From the NCBI RefSeq assembly GCF_900114155.1, contig NZ_FOSC01000008.1, positions 124,001 through 188,000 of the forward strand: 64,000 nt of DNA. The letters run 5' to 3'. Positions within the stretch are counted from its first letter, which is position 1. The number at the start of each line of letters is the position of its first letter. The stretch is from Marinobacter persicus (GTDB taxonomy: Bacteria; Pseudomonadota; Gammaproteobacteria; Pseudomonadales; Oleiphilaceae). Positions 40,011-51,675 of the stretch are shown here, in pieces. Below the pieces are notes generated by a model. That model worked only from the letters and a program-made list of their open reading frames with translations. It did not search any database and was not told the origin of the DNA. A program made the translations under genes and the position numbers.

Positions 40011-40195
40011 GCTGTTTTCCTCCTGCAATCAAAACGGGCAGACTATGAGTTACGGCAATCAGCGTACACTTGTTAGCTGAAAAGAATCAATAATACTTTG
40101 GCGACATGAAAAATCGGTCACGCCTTCCCAGCGCACCCGAAGTTTTCCATAATAACCGACTGGCTTTTCCCGTTCTGACCAACCCCGGAGACACC

Positions 40196-41512
40196 ATGAC
40201 CACCCCGGAACTGCTTGCACCCGCCGGCACCCCCGAACACCTTGAAACCGCCTTTGCCTATGGCGCCGATGCCGTGTACGCGGGCCAGCCCCGCTATTCA
40301 CTGCGCGTGCGCAACAACAGCTTCAAGGACATCAACGCCCTGGCCGGCGGCATCGAACGTGCCCACGAGCTGGGCAAGCAGTTCTATCTTGTTTCCAACA
40401 TCGCGCCCCACAACGACAAAGTGCGTAGCTATCTCCGTGATCTGGCGCCGATTGTCGAACTTAAACCCGATGCACTGATCATGTCCGACCCGGGGCTGAT
40501 CATGCTGGTGCGGGAAAACTGGCCGGACCAGCCTATTCACTTGTCCGTACAGGCCAACGCCGTGAACTGGGCCACCGTGGAATTCTGGCGCCGCCAGGGC
40601 GTCAGCCGGGTGATCCTGTCCCGGGAACTGGCACTGGAAGAAATCCGCACCATCCGCGAAAAAGTGCCGGAAATGGAGCTGGAAGTGTTCGTGCACGGCG
40701 CCTTGTGCATGGCCTACTCCGGCCGCTGCCTGCTGTCCGGCTACATGAACCACCGGGACGCCAACCAGGGCGCCTGCACCAACGCCTGCCGCTGGAACTA
40801 TAAAGAAGTGGCCCACAGCCACGACCAGACCGGCGACCTGATCGCCAGCACGGCCGACGCCGTTCAGGAATTCGAACCCAAGGAAATCCTGCTGGAAGAA
40901 CCCAACCGCCCCGGCGGCTACATCCCCGCCTACGAGGATGAGCACGGCACCTACATCATGAACTCAAAAGACCTGCGCGCCGTACAACACGTGGCGGAAC
41001 TGGTCAAAATGGGGGTTCACTCACTAAAGATCGAAGGGCGCACCAAGAGCACCTACTATGTAGCACGCACCACCCAGGTCTACCGCAAGGCCATCGACGA
41101 CGCCATGGCCGGCAAGCCCTTCGACATGGGCATGATGGACGAGCTCGAAGCCCTGTCGAACCGGGGTTACACCGAGGGCTTCCTGCGCCGGCACGTGCCC
41201 CAGGAATACCAGACCTACGAACAGGGCTCGTCCTTTCTGGGCACCCAGCAGGTGGTGGGCACCGTGGTTGAGCGGGACGACCACTGGCTGACCATCGACG
41301 TAAAAAACAAATTCGCCGTCGGCGACCAGCTGGAGCTGATCAATCCCGCCGGCAATCTACGGTTCTCGGCAAATGTCATGGAAAACCGCAAGGGCGAGCC
41401 CATGGAATACGCGCCGGGCAGCGGGCATGTGGTGCGCATACCCAAGCCGGACAATTTGCCGGAATCGCTGGCGTTCAGCTATCTGACACGGATTTTGCCT
41501 GAAAATAACTGA
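40196..41512 (+). CDS. trhP: tRNA hydroxylation protein TrhP (U32 family)
   Basis: 438 aa; ATG at 40196 with CGGAG 5 bases upstream. U32 peptidase-like fold with the signature ELEVFVHGALCMAYSGRCLL and further Cys residues in GACTNACRW, which are likely FeS ligands. In E. coli TrhP (YegQ) adds the hydroxyl of 5-hydroxyuridine at tRNA position 34 using prephenate-derived chemistry. Adjacent to, but separate from, the suf genes. Confidence 0.9.
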   Translation: MTTPELLAPAGTPEHLETAFAYGADAVYAGQPRYSLRVRNNSFKDINALAGGIERAHELGKQFYLVSNIAPHNDKVRSYLRDLAPIVELKPDALIMSDPGLIMLVRENWPDQPIHLSVQANAVNWATVEFWRRQGVSRVILSRELALEEIRTIREKVPEMELEVFVHGALCMAYSGRCLLSGYMNHRDANQGACTNACRWNYKEVAHSHDQTGDLIASTADAVQEFEPKEILLEEPNRPGGYIPAYEDEHGTYIMNSKDLRAVQHVAELVKMGVHSLKIEGRTKSTYYVARTTQVYRKAIDDAMAGKPFDMGMMDELEALSNRGYTEGFLRRHVPQEYQTYEQGSSFLGTQQVVGTVVERDDHWLTIDVKNKFAVGDQLELINPAGNLRFSANVMENRKGEPMEYAPGSGHVVRIPKPDNLPESLAFSYLTRILPENN

Positions 41513-41523
41513 AGGTCAAAGGA

Positions 41524-41630
41524 GTGAGCGGGTAGACCTTTCCAAAACACGCCCCGCAAGTACATCCCTGTAGGGCTTGACTGCAGCCATCCCTGGCTGC
41601 AGACAGTTTTGGAAAGGTCTACCCGCTCAC
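41524..41630. repeat. Cloverleaf-type palindromic repeat, copy 3
   Basis: Perfect 24-bp arms (41524-41547 and 41607-41630). The core holds TACA-TCCC-TGTA and the 9-bp hairpin CTGCAGCCA-TCCC-TGGCTGCAG. It starts 12 bases after the trhP stop. Confidence 0.92.
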
Positions 41631-41699
41631 ACCCAGCACGAACTCGTTAAAATGGGGCTATCACCCTGATTAATGTATACTCAGCGCAAGCCCGATTTA

Positions 41700-41732
41700 A
41701 TACCTGACTATTTTACTCTGGTATTGTATAAT
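41700..41732 (+). promoter_or_regulatory. suf promoter with IscR type 1 operator
   Basis: A 25-base site at 41700-41724, starting ATACCTGACT and ending GGTAT, matches the E. coli type 1 IscR consensus at 23 of 25 positions. It covers the -35 element (CTGACT 41704-41709) of a promoter with a perfect TATAAT at 41727-41732 and a 17-base spacer, so IscR with its 2Fe-2S cluster would repress suf. Confidence 0.78.
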
Positions 41733-41803
41733 CACTCGCCAGAATGCACGGGATTGGTGACCAAGGCACCAGCCCACGATGAGAGAATAACGGAGCAACG
41801 ATC

Positions 41804-43252
<1,449 letters not shown>

Positions 43253-43286
43253 TCCTTTGACTCTGGCCCCGCTGGCTTTGGGGGTA

Positions 43287-43398
43287 GTCAGCAAGTCTGG
43301 TGGCTTTTTACGGGACACGCTGTGAATACATCCATGTACGCTCCACAAAAACATCCATGTTTTTGAGGGTCCCGTAAAAAGCCACCAGACTCACTGAC
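43287..43398. repeat. Cloverleaf-type palindromic repeat, copy 4
   Basis: Arms 43287-43316 and 43369-43398 pair at 28 of 30 positions. Inner hairpins are TACA-TCCA-TGTA and CAAAAACA-TCCA-TGTTTTTG. It lies 34 bases after sufB. Confidence 0.92.
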
Positions 43399-43480
43399 CC
43401 GAGCTTCACACGGGCACAGCTGGAATCCAGCTACCGAAATCAGTTTTATTTCGGACAGCAAACACCAAAGTATCGCGGAA

Positions 43481-43582
43481 GCCGTCGGGGTGGCCCTTCC
43501 GGGATCGTCAAAATCAGGGATGATTTTGTCGAGCGTACAGGGACGTATTTACAGCGTATCCCGGAAGGGCCACCCCGACGGC
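43481..43582. repeat. Cloverleaf-type palindromic repeat, copy 5 (inverted)
   Basis: Perfect 25-bp arms (43481-43505 and 43558-43582). The core is in reverse orientation relative to the other copies: CAAAATCA-GGGA-TGATTTTG followed by TACAGGGACGTA. It lies 81 bases before sufC. Confidence 0.9.
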
Positions 43583-43662
43583 TGACTCACCCAAAGTCGA
43601 GGCTAGTAGTCACAAGGGTGAGCACAAGAATTCAGACGGATAAAACGAGAGAGACGCCACAA

Positions 43663-44427
43663 ATGCTGAGCATCAAAAACCTGCACGCATCCGTTGAGGA
43701 CAAAGAAATCCTCAAGGGCATCAACCTGGAGATCAAGGCCGGCGAGGTTCACGCCATCATGGGCCCGAACGGCTCCGGCAAGAGTACCCTGTCACAGGTT
43801 CTGGCAGGTAACGAAGCATTTGAAGTCACCAGCGGCGAAGTCACACTGAACGGTGAAAACCTGCTGGACCTGGAAACCGAAGAGCGTGCCCGCGAAGGCA
43901 TTTTCCTGGCGTTCCAGTACCCGGTGGAAATCCCCGGCGTCAGCAACCTGCAGTTCCTGCGCACCGCCGTGAACGCCATGCGCCAGCACCGTGGTGAAGA
44001 AGAGATGAACGCCGCCGAGTTCATGAAACTCGCCCGCGAAGTCTCCAAACAGGTGGACCTGGACCCGTCATTCCTCAAGCGCGGCGTGAACGAAGGCTTC
44101 TCCGGCGGCGAGAAGAAGCGTAACGAAATTCTCCAGGCGCTGCTGCTTCAGCCGAAGCTGGCGATCCTCGATGAGACCGACTCCGGCCTGGACATCGATG
44201 CGCTGAAAGTGGTGTCTGACGGCGTTAACGCCCTGCGCTCCGAAGACCGGGCCATTTTGATGGTGACCCACTACCAGCGCCTGTTGAACCACATCGTGCC
44301 GGATTACGTGCACGTGCTGGCCGGCGGCAGGATCATCAAATCCGGTGGCCGTGAACTGGCTCTGGAGCTGGAAGAAAAAGGTTACGGCTGGCTGGGCATC
44401 AAAGACGAAGAAGACGCCGGCAACTAA
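43663..44427 (+). CDS. sufC: Suf system ATPase SufC
   Basis: 254 aa from ATG 43663 (GAGAGAG upstream); an upstream in-frame GTG at 43618 lacks homology to the family start. ABC ATPase: Walker A GPNGSGKSTL, signature FSGGEKKRNE, Walker B LAILDETDSGLD. It dimerises with SufB and SufD. Confidence 0.97.
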   Translation: MLSIKNLHASVEDKEILKGINLEIKAGEVHAIMGPNGSGKSTLSQVLAGNEAFEVTSGEVTLNGENLLDLETEERAREGIFLAFQYPVEIPGVSNLQFLRTAVNAMRQHRGEEEMNAAEFMKLAREVSKQVDLDPSFLKRGVNEGFSGGEKKRNEILQALLLQPKLAILDETDSGLDIDALKVVSDGVNALRSEDRAILMVTHYQRLLNHIVPDYVHVLAGGRIIKSGGRELALELEEKGYGWLGIKDEEDAGN

Positions 44428-44441
44428 TCAGGAGACCTGGA

Positions 44442-45728
44442 ATGAAACCTGTACCCAAGCTTTCCAGCGCCTTCCTGCACGCGGCATGCGATTGCATGCC
44501 CGAGCCCTTGCTGGCGCTGCGCAAACAACGGGCGAGCGCACTGGTCGACATGCCACTGCCCACCCGTAAAACCGAAAACTGGAAGTACTCCGCCAAGTAC
44601 CTGAAGCTGTCGGACGACATGGCCATTTCCCTGCCGGCCGACGGCAAAACCGGCACCAGTCTGGCAGTGCCTGGCTACAAGGTGGTGTTCCTGAATGGCG
44701 TGATGATCCCCGAAGCCAGTGAGTTTCCGGATCTGGACGGCATTACCATCGAGAGCTTCCGTGATCTGAACAACGATGACGCCACCGCACTGTCCAAAAA
44801 ACTGGGCGGCACGCTGGACCATGACCAGGCGCAGTTTGCCCGGTTGAACGGCGCACGTTTCGAAGACGGCCTGCTGATTCGTCTGAAACCCGGTGCGGTA
44901 CTGGACCAGCCCCTGTTCATCATCCACGAGACTCATGGCGACGCCAGTGGCTCCGCCTACCCGCGTGTCTACGTGGAAGCCGGCGCCAACAGCCAGATGA
45001 CCCTGGTGGAAGAGTACACCTCCGGCGGTGAAGCGCCGGTGCTGGTCGGCACCGTCACCGAGTTCGACGTGGCCGACGGTGCCAACATCACCAGCATTCG
45101 TCTGAACATGGAAGGCGAGAACGTACAGCATATCGGCGCCACCGGCGTACTGCAGGCCCGCAGCTCCCGCTTTGAGAGCCACTGCGTGGGCTTTGGTGGC
45201 CCGCTGCGCCGGCACGACCTGCAGGTGCGCCTGGAAGGCGAAGGCGCGGAAACCAAACTCAACGGCGTGGTGGTGACCCAGGGTAAACAGCACTACGACA
45301 ACCACACCGCTATTGACCACGTGGCCGCCCACTGCAACAGCGAGGAAACCTATCGCAACATTGCAGCGGACAAATCCCACGCGGTGTTCAACGGGCGCAT
45401 TCATATCCACCAGGACGCGCAGAAGTCCAACGCGGATATGAACAACAAGAACCTGTTGCTCAACAGCGGTGCGGAAATCGACACCAAGCCGGAGTTGGAA
45501 ATCTACGCCGACGACGTGAAATGTGCCCACGGCGCCACCATCGGCCAGTTGGATGAAACCTCGCTGTTCTACCTGGTGTCCCGCGGCATCGGTCGGCGAG
45601 ATGCCAACGTACTGCTCACCATGGCGTTTATCAACGAACTGGTCGCGCAGATCCCGGTAGAGGCGGTGCGTGAAACGGCCCAGACACGCCTGAACGAATT
45701 CTTCGACAAGACCTTCGAGGAGGCCTGA
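44442..45728 (+). CDS. sufD: Fe-S assembly subunit SufD
   Basis: 428 aa. SufB paralogue with a beta-helix core; C-terminal KCAHGATIGQLDETSLFYL-like region (CAHGATIGQLDE) and the His important for cluster formation are present. TRKTENWKYSAKYL at the N-terminus is typical. 14 bases after sufC, with GGAG upstream. Confidence 0.95.
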   Translation: MKPVPKLSSAFLHAACDCMPEPLLALRKQRASALVDMPLPTRKTENWKYSAKYLKLSDDMAISLPADGKTGTSLAVPGYKVVFLNGVMIPEASEFPDLDGITIESFRDLNNDDATALSKKLGGTLDHDQAQFARLNGARFEDGLLIRLKPGAVLDQPLFIIHETHGDASGSAYPRVYVEAGANSQMTLVEEYTSGGEAPVLVGTVTEFDVADGANITSIRLNMEGENVQHIGATGVLQARSSRFESHCVGFGGPLRRHDLQVRLEGEGAETKLNGVVVTQGKQHYDNHTAIDHVAAHCNSEETYRNIAADKSHAVFNGRIHIHQDAQKSNADMNNKNLLLNSGAEIDTKPELEIYADDVKCAHGATIGQLDETSLFYLVSRGIGRRDANVLLTMAFINELVAQIPVEAVRETAQTRLNEFFDKTFEEA

Positions 45729-45729
45729 G

Positions 45730-46977
<1,248 letters not shown>

Positions 46978-46989
46978 GGAGGTGGAAAC

Positions 46990-47349
46990 ATGACAGCCGA
47001 AGTCTTCACCCCGAACATCGACGTGAACGTGACCATGAGCCCCGCGGCGGTCAAACACGTGCGTAAGCAACTGGACAAGAAACCGGAAGCCAAGGGCATT
47101 CGCCTGGCGATCAAAAAGAGCGGCTGCTCCGGCTTCAAATACGAAACAGAGTGGGTGGAAACGCCCGCTGAAGATGATCGTATTTTCACTATCGACGGTG
47201 TAGATGTGTTTGTGAAAGAAGAACACCTGCCGTTGGTGAATGGCATTGAAATTGATTTTGTCACCGAAGGCGTGAACTCCCTGTTCCGCTTCCACAACCC
47301 CAACGCCACGGCGGAATGTGGCTGTGGTGAAAGTTTTACGGTGGCTTGA
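46990..47349 (+). CDS. sufA: A-type Fe-S carrier SufA
   Basis: 119 aa with the three A-type cysteines: KKSGCSGFKYE and the C-terminal CGCGESF. It carries assembled clusters to target proteins. The GGAGGT ribosome site lies just before the start. A long palindromic repeat separates it from sufT. Confidence 0.93.
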   Translation: MTAEVFTPNIDVNVTMSPAAVKHVRKQLDKKPEAKGIRLAIKKSGCSGFKYETEWVETPAEDDRIFTIDGVDVFVKEEHLPLVNGIEIDFVTEGVNSLFRFHNPNATAECGCGESFTVA

Positions 47350-47359
47350 AGACAAATAC

Positions 47360-47531
47360 TTTTTGCCACTAAATCCACGAAAAAACACGAAAAAATTAAA
47401 TGCTTTTGAGCCACGGACACTCACAGAAAAAAGATAAAAACTGCCTTTTGGTTGTCTGTGTGATTCCGTGGCAAAAATCCCTGGTTTTTTAATCTCTATT
47501 TCGTGTTCTTTCGTGGATTTAGTGGCAAAAA
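47360..47531. repeat. Nested long palindrome, repeat class B copy 1
   Basis: Outer arms of 33 bases (47360-47392 and 47499-47531) pair at 32 positions and contain CCACTAAATCCACGAAA. Inner arms with GCCACGGA and TCCGTGGC form a second, imperfect stem. It fills the gap between sufA and sufT. Confidence 0.9.
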
Positions 47532-47557
47532 CATAGCTTTAAAAAGGCTGAGCTAGC

Positions 47558-48100
47558 ATGCAAGAACGGGAAGTCGTCCTGACAAAACGCGAAGTGGAGG
47601 CACGGCTGGTGCCGGCCGGCACGGAAATCATGATTCCGGCGGACACCTTCGTGACCATCACCCAGTCCCTCGGCGGCACCTTCACCGTAGCGGTGAACGG
47701 TAACCTGGCCCGCATTGAAGGCCACGACGCCGATGCGCTGGGCAAAAAACCGCTGGAAAGCAGCTTCGAGACCCCCGAAGACGGCACGGTGAATGAGAAC
47801 CAGGTCTGGGAGGCCATGCGCAGCGCCTACGACCCGGAAATCCCGGTGAACGTGGTGGATCTCGGCCTGATTTACGAATGCAGGATTGAAAACGGCACCG
47901 AAGACGGCAACCACGTCTACATCCTGATGACCCTGACCGCCGCTGGTTGCGGCATGGGGCCGGTTATTACCGAGGATGTGAAGCGCAAGGTGGAGCATGT
48001 GCCCAACGTGGACAAGGTCACCGTGGAGTTGACGTTTGATCCGCCCTGGAACAACGACATGCTGACAGACGAAGCCAAACTCGAACTTGGAATGCTATGA
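47558..48100 (+). CDS. sufT: Fe-S assembly factor SufT
   Basis: 180 aa. An N-terminal domain of about 70 residues, then a DUF59/MIP18-type domain with IPVNVVDLGLIYECRI and a Cys in TLTAAGCGMGPVI. SufT takes part in Fe-S cluster maturation under high demand. It overlaps sufE by 4 bases (ATGA). Confidence 0.92.
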   Translation: MQEREVVLTKREVEARLVPAGTEIMIPADTFVTITQSLGGTFTVAVNGNLARIEGHDADALGKKPLESSFETPEDGTVNENQVWEAMRSAYDPEIPVNVVDLGLIYECRIENGTEDGNHVYILMTLTAAGCGMGPVITEDVKRKVEHVPNVDKVTVELTFDPPWNNDMLTDEAKLELGML

Positions 48101-48558
48101 CCGCCAGCAAAGACCAGTTTCTGAACAACCCACTGGGCCAGACAACCACTCTGGATGATGTACTCGCCGATTTCGACTTCCTGGACGACTGGGAAGAGCG
48201 CTACGCCTACATCATCGACCTGGGCAAGCAGCTACCGGCCTTTCCGGACGACGACCGGGTAGAGGAAAACTACGTGCATGGCTGCCAGAGCCAGGTCTGG
48301 CTGATTCATCACTACGATGAAACCAGCGGCAAGCTGTTCCTGCTGATCGACTCAGATGCCATGATCGTGCGCGGCCTGGCAGCCATCATCCTGGTGGCCC
48401 TGAATGGCAAGACACCTCGTGAATTGCTGGCCACCGACATTGACGAGCTGTTCGAACAACTCGACCTGTTCCGCCACATCTCCCCGACCCGGGGCAATGG
48501 CCTGCGCGCCATGGTGGGCAAGATTCGGGATATCGCGGCAGCCGAAGCCGCCGACTGA
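48097..48558 (+). CDS. sufE: Sulfur acceptor SufE
   Basis: 153 aa. The sulfur-accepting Cys is in NYVHGCQSQVWL; DWEERYAYIIDLGKQLP is the N-terminal signature. It receives persulfide from SufS and passes it to SufB. Last gene of the suf operon, tail-to-tail with flgT with no spacer. Confidence 0.95.
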   Translation: MTASKDQFLNNPLGQTTTLDDVLADFDFLDDWEERYAYIIDLGKQLPAFPDDDRVEENYVHGCQSQVWLIHHYDETSGKLFLLIDSDAMIVRGLAAIILVALNGKTPRELLATDIDELFEQLDLFRHISPTRGNGLRAMVGKIRDIAAAEAAD

Positions 48559-49758
48559 TCACCAGATAATCGCTATGTCATCCCGCTGGATATTGATCTG
48601 GCGACCATCGCTGGGCATGGTGCCATTACTGAAGTCCGGGTGAACATTATCCAGGGTAAGCGACACACCGGCATCCTTTAACTCCGGCGTCGCGCCCAGC
48701 GCGTCAAAATATCGCTGACTGCGATACACCGCCAGTTCATCCCCCGGACGCAGGCCTGCGGTTGCGCCAGATTCAAGCGTCACCTTGTTACCGTCCACCC
48801 GGGCAATGCGGGCCATGAATGGCTGACAGTTCAGCGTACTGCTCACCTCCATGGCCATCTGGTCCATCACCTGGCTTACCGCCTGGCCCCACTCGGACTT
48901 CTCGAAACCGGCGGAGTCAAAACCACCACTGCCATTGCCGTCCGGCTCCCAATCCGCGGACGTCACAAAACGCTGGCGGTGAACCGCCGCGCCACTGAAG
49001 CCATCAAACACCATCATTTCCACTTCGAAACGGCGCTCGGTATCCGAGAAACCAATTCCGCGCTGCATCTTGTCGACAATCGAAGAGCCCCAGGCGGTCG
49101 GGTCCGCCAGCCCGATGTCACGAATCACACCGGAAACCACAAATTGCGCACCCAGCTCTCTGGCCACCTGAACCACGTTGGTCAACTGGTTGGCGGCTTT
49201 GTTGCTGCGGGAGGTTGGCGCATCCGGCAGCCGTTCAAACAGTTGCAGGCGGGAACTGCCCAGCACCTGCATGTTGCCCCTTTGCTGCAAACGGGCCACC
49301 AGTGCCTGCGGCAGTTTCTCGCCCGCATCATCAACCGAACGGTTGCCGCCCTGGGCCGTATCCACCATCGGGAAACCGGTCACCGCAACTCGCTTGCGCA
49401 AACCTGAGGCCTTGCCTGCCTTGCAATTCTCGCTGCCGGCCTCGGACAACTCACCCCTGACCGTCACACGCAGCAGGTTGCCACTGCGATACTCATCCAC
49501 CACGGTGGCATTGCGTATGTCGGCCACGGCAGACATCTCGGTTGTCGATGTAACCAGCTCGCCATTTTCCATTTCATCACGGGCGCTGATACGGGCATCG
49601 TACTGCAAAGCCAGATCACGCATTGCCGCCTTGCGGGCTTCCGCCCTCGCCTTGTCCAGGTTGTTCTCCTGAATCGTGGCATGGCCCACACCCTCAAGGA
49701 CCGTTGCCAGTGACAGCGTCGGGACCAATGCCAGCAGAACACTTATCAGAATTTTCAT
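48559..49758 (-). CDS. flgT: Flagellar H-ring protein FlgT
   Basis: 399 aa from ATG 49758 (GGAG upstream). The signal peptide ends at LSLA-TV; the N-terminal FlgT_N region (LEGVGHATIQENNLDKARAEA) is followed by a middle domain and a C-terminal SH3-like domain (VTLESGATAGLRPGDELAVY). In Vibrio FlgT forms the outer-membrane H ring around the polar flagellar basal body. No other flagellar genes except flgP are in the window. Confidence 0.85.
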   Translation of the reverse strand: MKILISVLLALVPTLSLATVLEGVGHATIQENNLDKARAEARKAAMRDLALQYDARISARDEMENGELVTSTTEMSAVADIRNATVVDEYRSGNLLRVTVRGELSEAGSENCKAGKASGLRKRVAVTGFPMVDTAQGGNRSVDDAGEKLPQALVARLQQRGNMQVLGSSRLQLFERLPDAPTSRSNKAANQLTNVVQVARELGAQFVVSGVIRDIGLADPTAWGSSIVDKMQRGIGFSDTERRFEVEMMVFDGFSGAAVHRQRFVTSADWEPDGNGSGGFDSAGFEKSEWGQAVSQVMDQMAMEVSSTLNCQPFMARIARVDGNKVTLESGATAGLRPGDELAVYRSQRYFDALGATPELKDAGVSLTLDNVHPDFSNGTMPSDGRQINIQRDDIAIIW

Positions 49759-49788
49759 GGGTCTCCAGGGCCTCATAGGGGCAAATCG

Positions 49789-50325
49789 TCAGTCCAGGTA
49801 ATACAGTGAGTCGACGGAGCCGGTAGCTTCCATATCGCCCTGCCGGTCGTCGTACGCAGGCATGGGAATCGGGCAGACATCTTTCAGCCTGTCGTCGGCC
49901 ACGCCTTGGGCGCAGGCTATAAAATGCGGCTCCAGCTTCAGCTCCATCACCGTTTCCACCACGCCGTCACTGTGTTCGGTCACCGACACCGTCCTTGCGC
50001 CACGAACATAACTGTCCACATAGGTGCGGAAACTGTCGCTGCGAAGGACAAAATCATGGACGGTCGAGCTGCCGAACACCACAGTGCCGTACACCCGCTC
50101 GGCCAGGTTCCGGTAAGCGTCCAGTTGCGAGGCGCGCCGGGCCATTAAGCGCTTGCGGGTATCGGCTCGCTGCTCCTCCACATTCGCATAGGTACCGTAA
50201 CCGCTTACGCGCACGGTAACCGGCTCGAATTCCTGAACCGCCTGCTCCTGGCCGCCCTGACCGGAAACACACCCGGAAAGTGCCACCGCCAGACACGCCC
50301 AAAGGCTCCAGCGCAACATCATCAT
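49789..50325 (-). CDS. flgP: LPP20-family flagellar lipoprotein FlgP
   Basis: 178 aa from ATG 50325 (GGAGAAGG directly upstream; ATG 50322 or 50319 also fit). Lipobox VALSGC, then an LPP20-like domain (KRLMARRASQLDAYRNLAERVYG). FlgP is an outer-membrane lipoprotein that supports flagellar rotation in Vibrio and Campylobacter. It lies 30 bases before flgT; FlgO, its usual partner, is not here. Confidence 0.8.
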   Translation of the reverse strand: MMMLRWSLWACLAVALSGCVSGQGGQEQAVQEFEPVTVRVSGYGTYANVEEQRADTRKRLMARRASQLDAYRNLAERVYGTVVFGSSTVHDFVLRSDSFRTYVDSYVRGARTVSVTEHSDGVVETVMELKLEPHFIACAQGVADDRLKDVCPIPMPAYDDRQGDMEATGSVDSLYYLD

Positions 50326-50540
50326 TCCTTCTCCAACAAAACTTTTACGGCCCCATGAAAGAATCACGCCAGCTCTCGCAAGCTACTGTTTATCGGGCAG
50401 TCCCAAGGATACCACTGAACTCGAAGTGCCGCCGGCGGCAAAAAACTGCCAGCGCTCCGGACGCCAGGCGGCAACCTCCCACACCCACAACCACCCGTTA
50501 AGCTCTGTTTTCCAGAGGCAAACGGTTTACAATCAGCCCC

Positions 50541-51671
50541 ATGCAAACATATCTGGTAGGCGGCGCTGTCCGCGACAAATTGCTGGGGCTGAACGTCAAA
50601 GACCACGACTGGGTGGTGGTCGGCGCCACCCCGGAGGAAATGCTGGAGCGCGGGTTCAAGCAGGTGGGCGCGGATTTCCCGGTATTTCTGCACCCGAAAA
50701 CCCACGAGGAATACGCCCTGGCCCGCACGGAACGAAAACAGGGGCAGGGTTACCATGGTTTCTCCGTGTATGCCGCACCGGATGTCACGCTGGAAGACGA
50801 CCTGAAGCGCCGCGACCTGACCATCAATGCCATGGCAGAAACCGAGAATGGTGAGCTGGTCGACCCTTTCAACGGCCACACCGATTTGCGGAACCGCACT
50901 TTGCGCCATGTGTCCGACGCTTTCTGTGAAGACCCCCTGCGCATTTTACGCACCGCCCGTTTCGCCGCCCGCCTTGCGCCCCGGGGCTTCACCGTGTGCA
51001 AGCAAACCATGGACCTTATGCGCCGGATGGTCAGCGAAGGTGAGCTGGAACACCTGGTGCCCGAACGAGTCTGGCAGGAGATGCAGCGGGCCCTGCACGA
51101 ACAGTCTCCCACCGTTTTCTTTGATTTGCTGCGCGAACTGGGCGCACTGACCGTGCTCATCCCGGAACTGGCTGACCCTCTCGCCCTGGAAGCCGGCCTG
51201 CGGGCACTGGCGTGCATTCACAAACACGAAGGCAGCACTGCCCAGCGGTTCGCTGCCTTGCTGTCCGCTTTGCCAGAGCCTGACGCAGTCCACCGCGCAG
51301 CCGCCATGAAAACACCCAACGACTGTCGGGATATGACCCACCTGGTCTGCCTGTTCATGACGGAGCTGGACGGCATCAGCAAAAACGGACTGGCACCTCA
51401 ACAGGCTCTGGAGCTGCTGGGCAGGGCGGACCTGTGGCGCCGGGCCGAACGCTTCGAGACACTGCTGCAAACACTGGCCTGTACCGCCAACCCTTCGCTT
51501 TACCCGATCTTAGAGCAACTACGCGCAGCAGCCGATGCCGCCAGCGGCGTGAACCCGAGAGACCTGCTGGCACAAGGCTACAAAGGCAAAGAACTGGGCG
51601 AGGCCATCCAGCACGAGCGCCTTGCCCGTATCACCCACGCACTGAATCACTCACAACAACAAGAAGGATGA
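50541..51671 (+). CDS. cca: CCA tRNA nucleotidyltransferase without HD motif
   Basis: 376 aa. Adds CCA to tRNA 3' ends: YLVGGAVRDKLLG, the catalytic DHDWVV carboxylates and RRDLTINAMA are intact. The place where E. coli Cca has its HD phosphohydrolase motif reads RFAALLSALPEP, without the His-Asp pair, so the phosphatase and 2',3'-cyclic phosphodiesterase activities are probably absent. The C-terminal body is also somewhat shorter than E. coli Cca (412). Confidence 0.92.
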   Translation: MQTYLVGGAVRDKLLGLNVKDHDWVVVGATPEEMLERGFKQVGADFPVFLHPKTHEEYALARTERKQGQGYHGFSVYAAPDVTLEDDLKRRDLTINAMAETENGELVDPFNGHTDLRNRTLRHVSDAFCEDPLRILRTARFAARLAPRGFTVCKQTMDLMRRMVSEGELEHLVPERVWQEMQRALHEQSPTVFFDLLRELGALTVLIPELADPLALEAGLRALACIHKHEGSTAQRFAALLSALPEPDAVHRAAAMKTPNDCRDMTHLVCLFMTELDGISKNGLAPQQALELLGRADLWRRAERFETLLQTLACTANPSLYPILEQLRAAADAASGVNPRDLLAQGYKGKELGEAIQHERLARITHALNHSQQQEG

Positions 51672-51675
51672 AGGC

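Noticed and set aside
43287..43582. Paired palindromes considered as a CRISPR fragment or integron attC sites
   Set aside because: There is no repeated spacer-repeat unit of constant size, no cas or integrase gene, and the arms differ in sequence between copies.
50390..50397. A FliA (sigma-28) type -10 element, minus strand CCCGATAA, before flgP
   Set aside because: No matching TAAAGTTT-like -35 at 11 bases; a sigma-54-like sequence nearby also lacks the invariant GC. Not enough for a promoter call.
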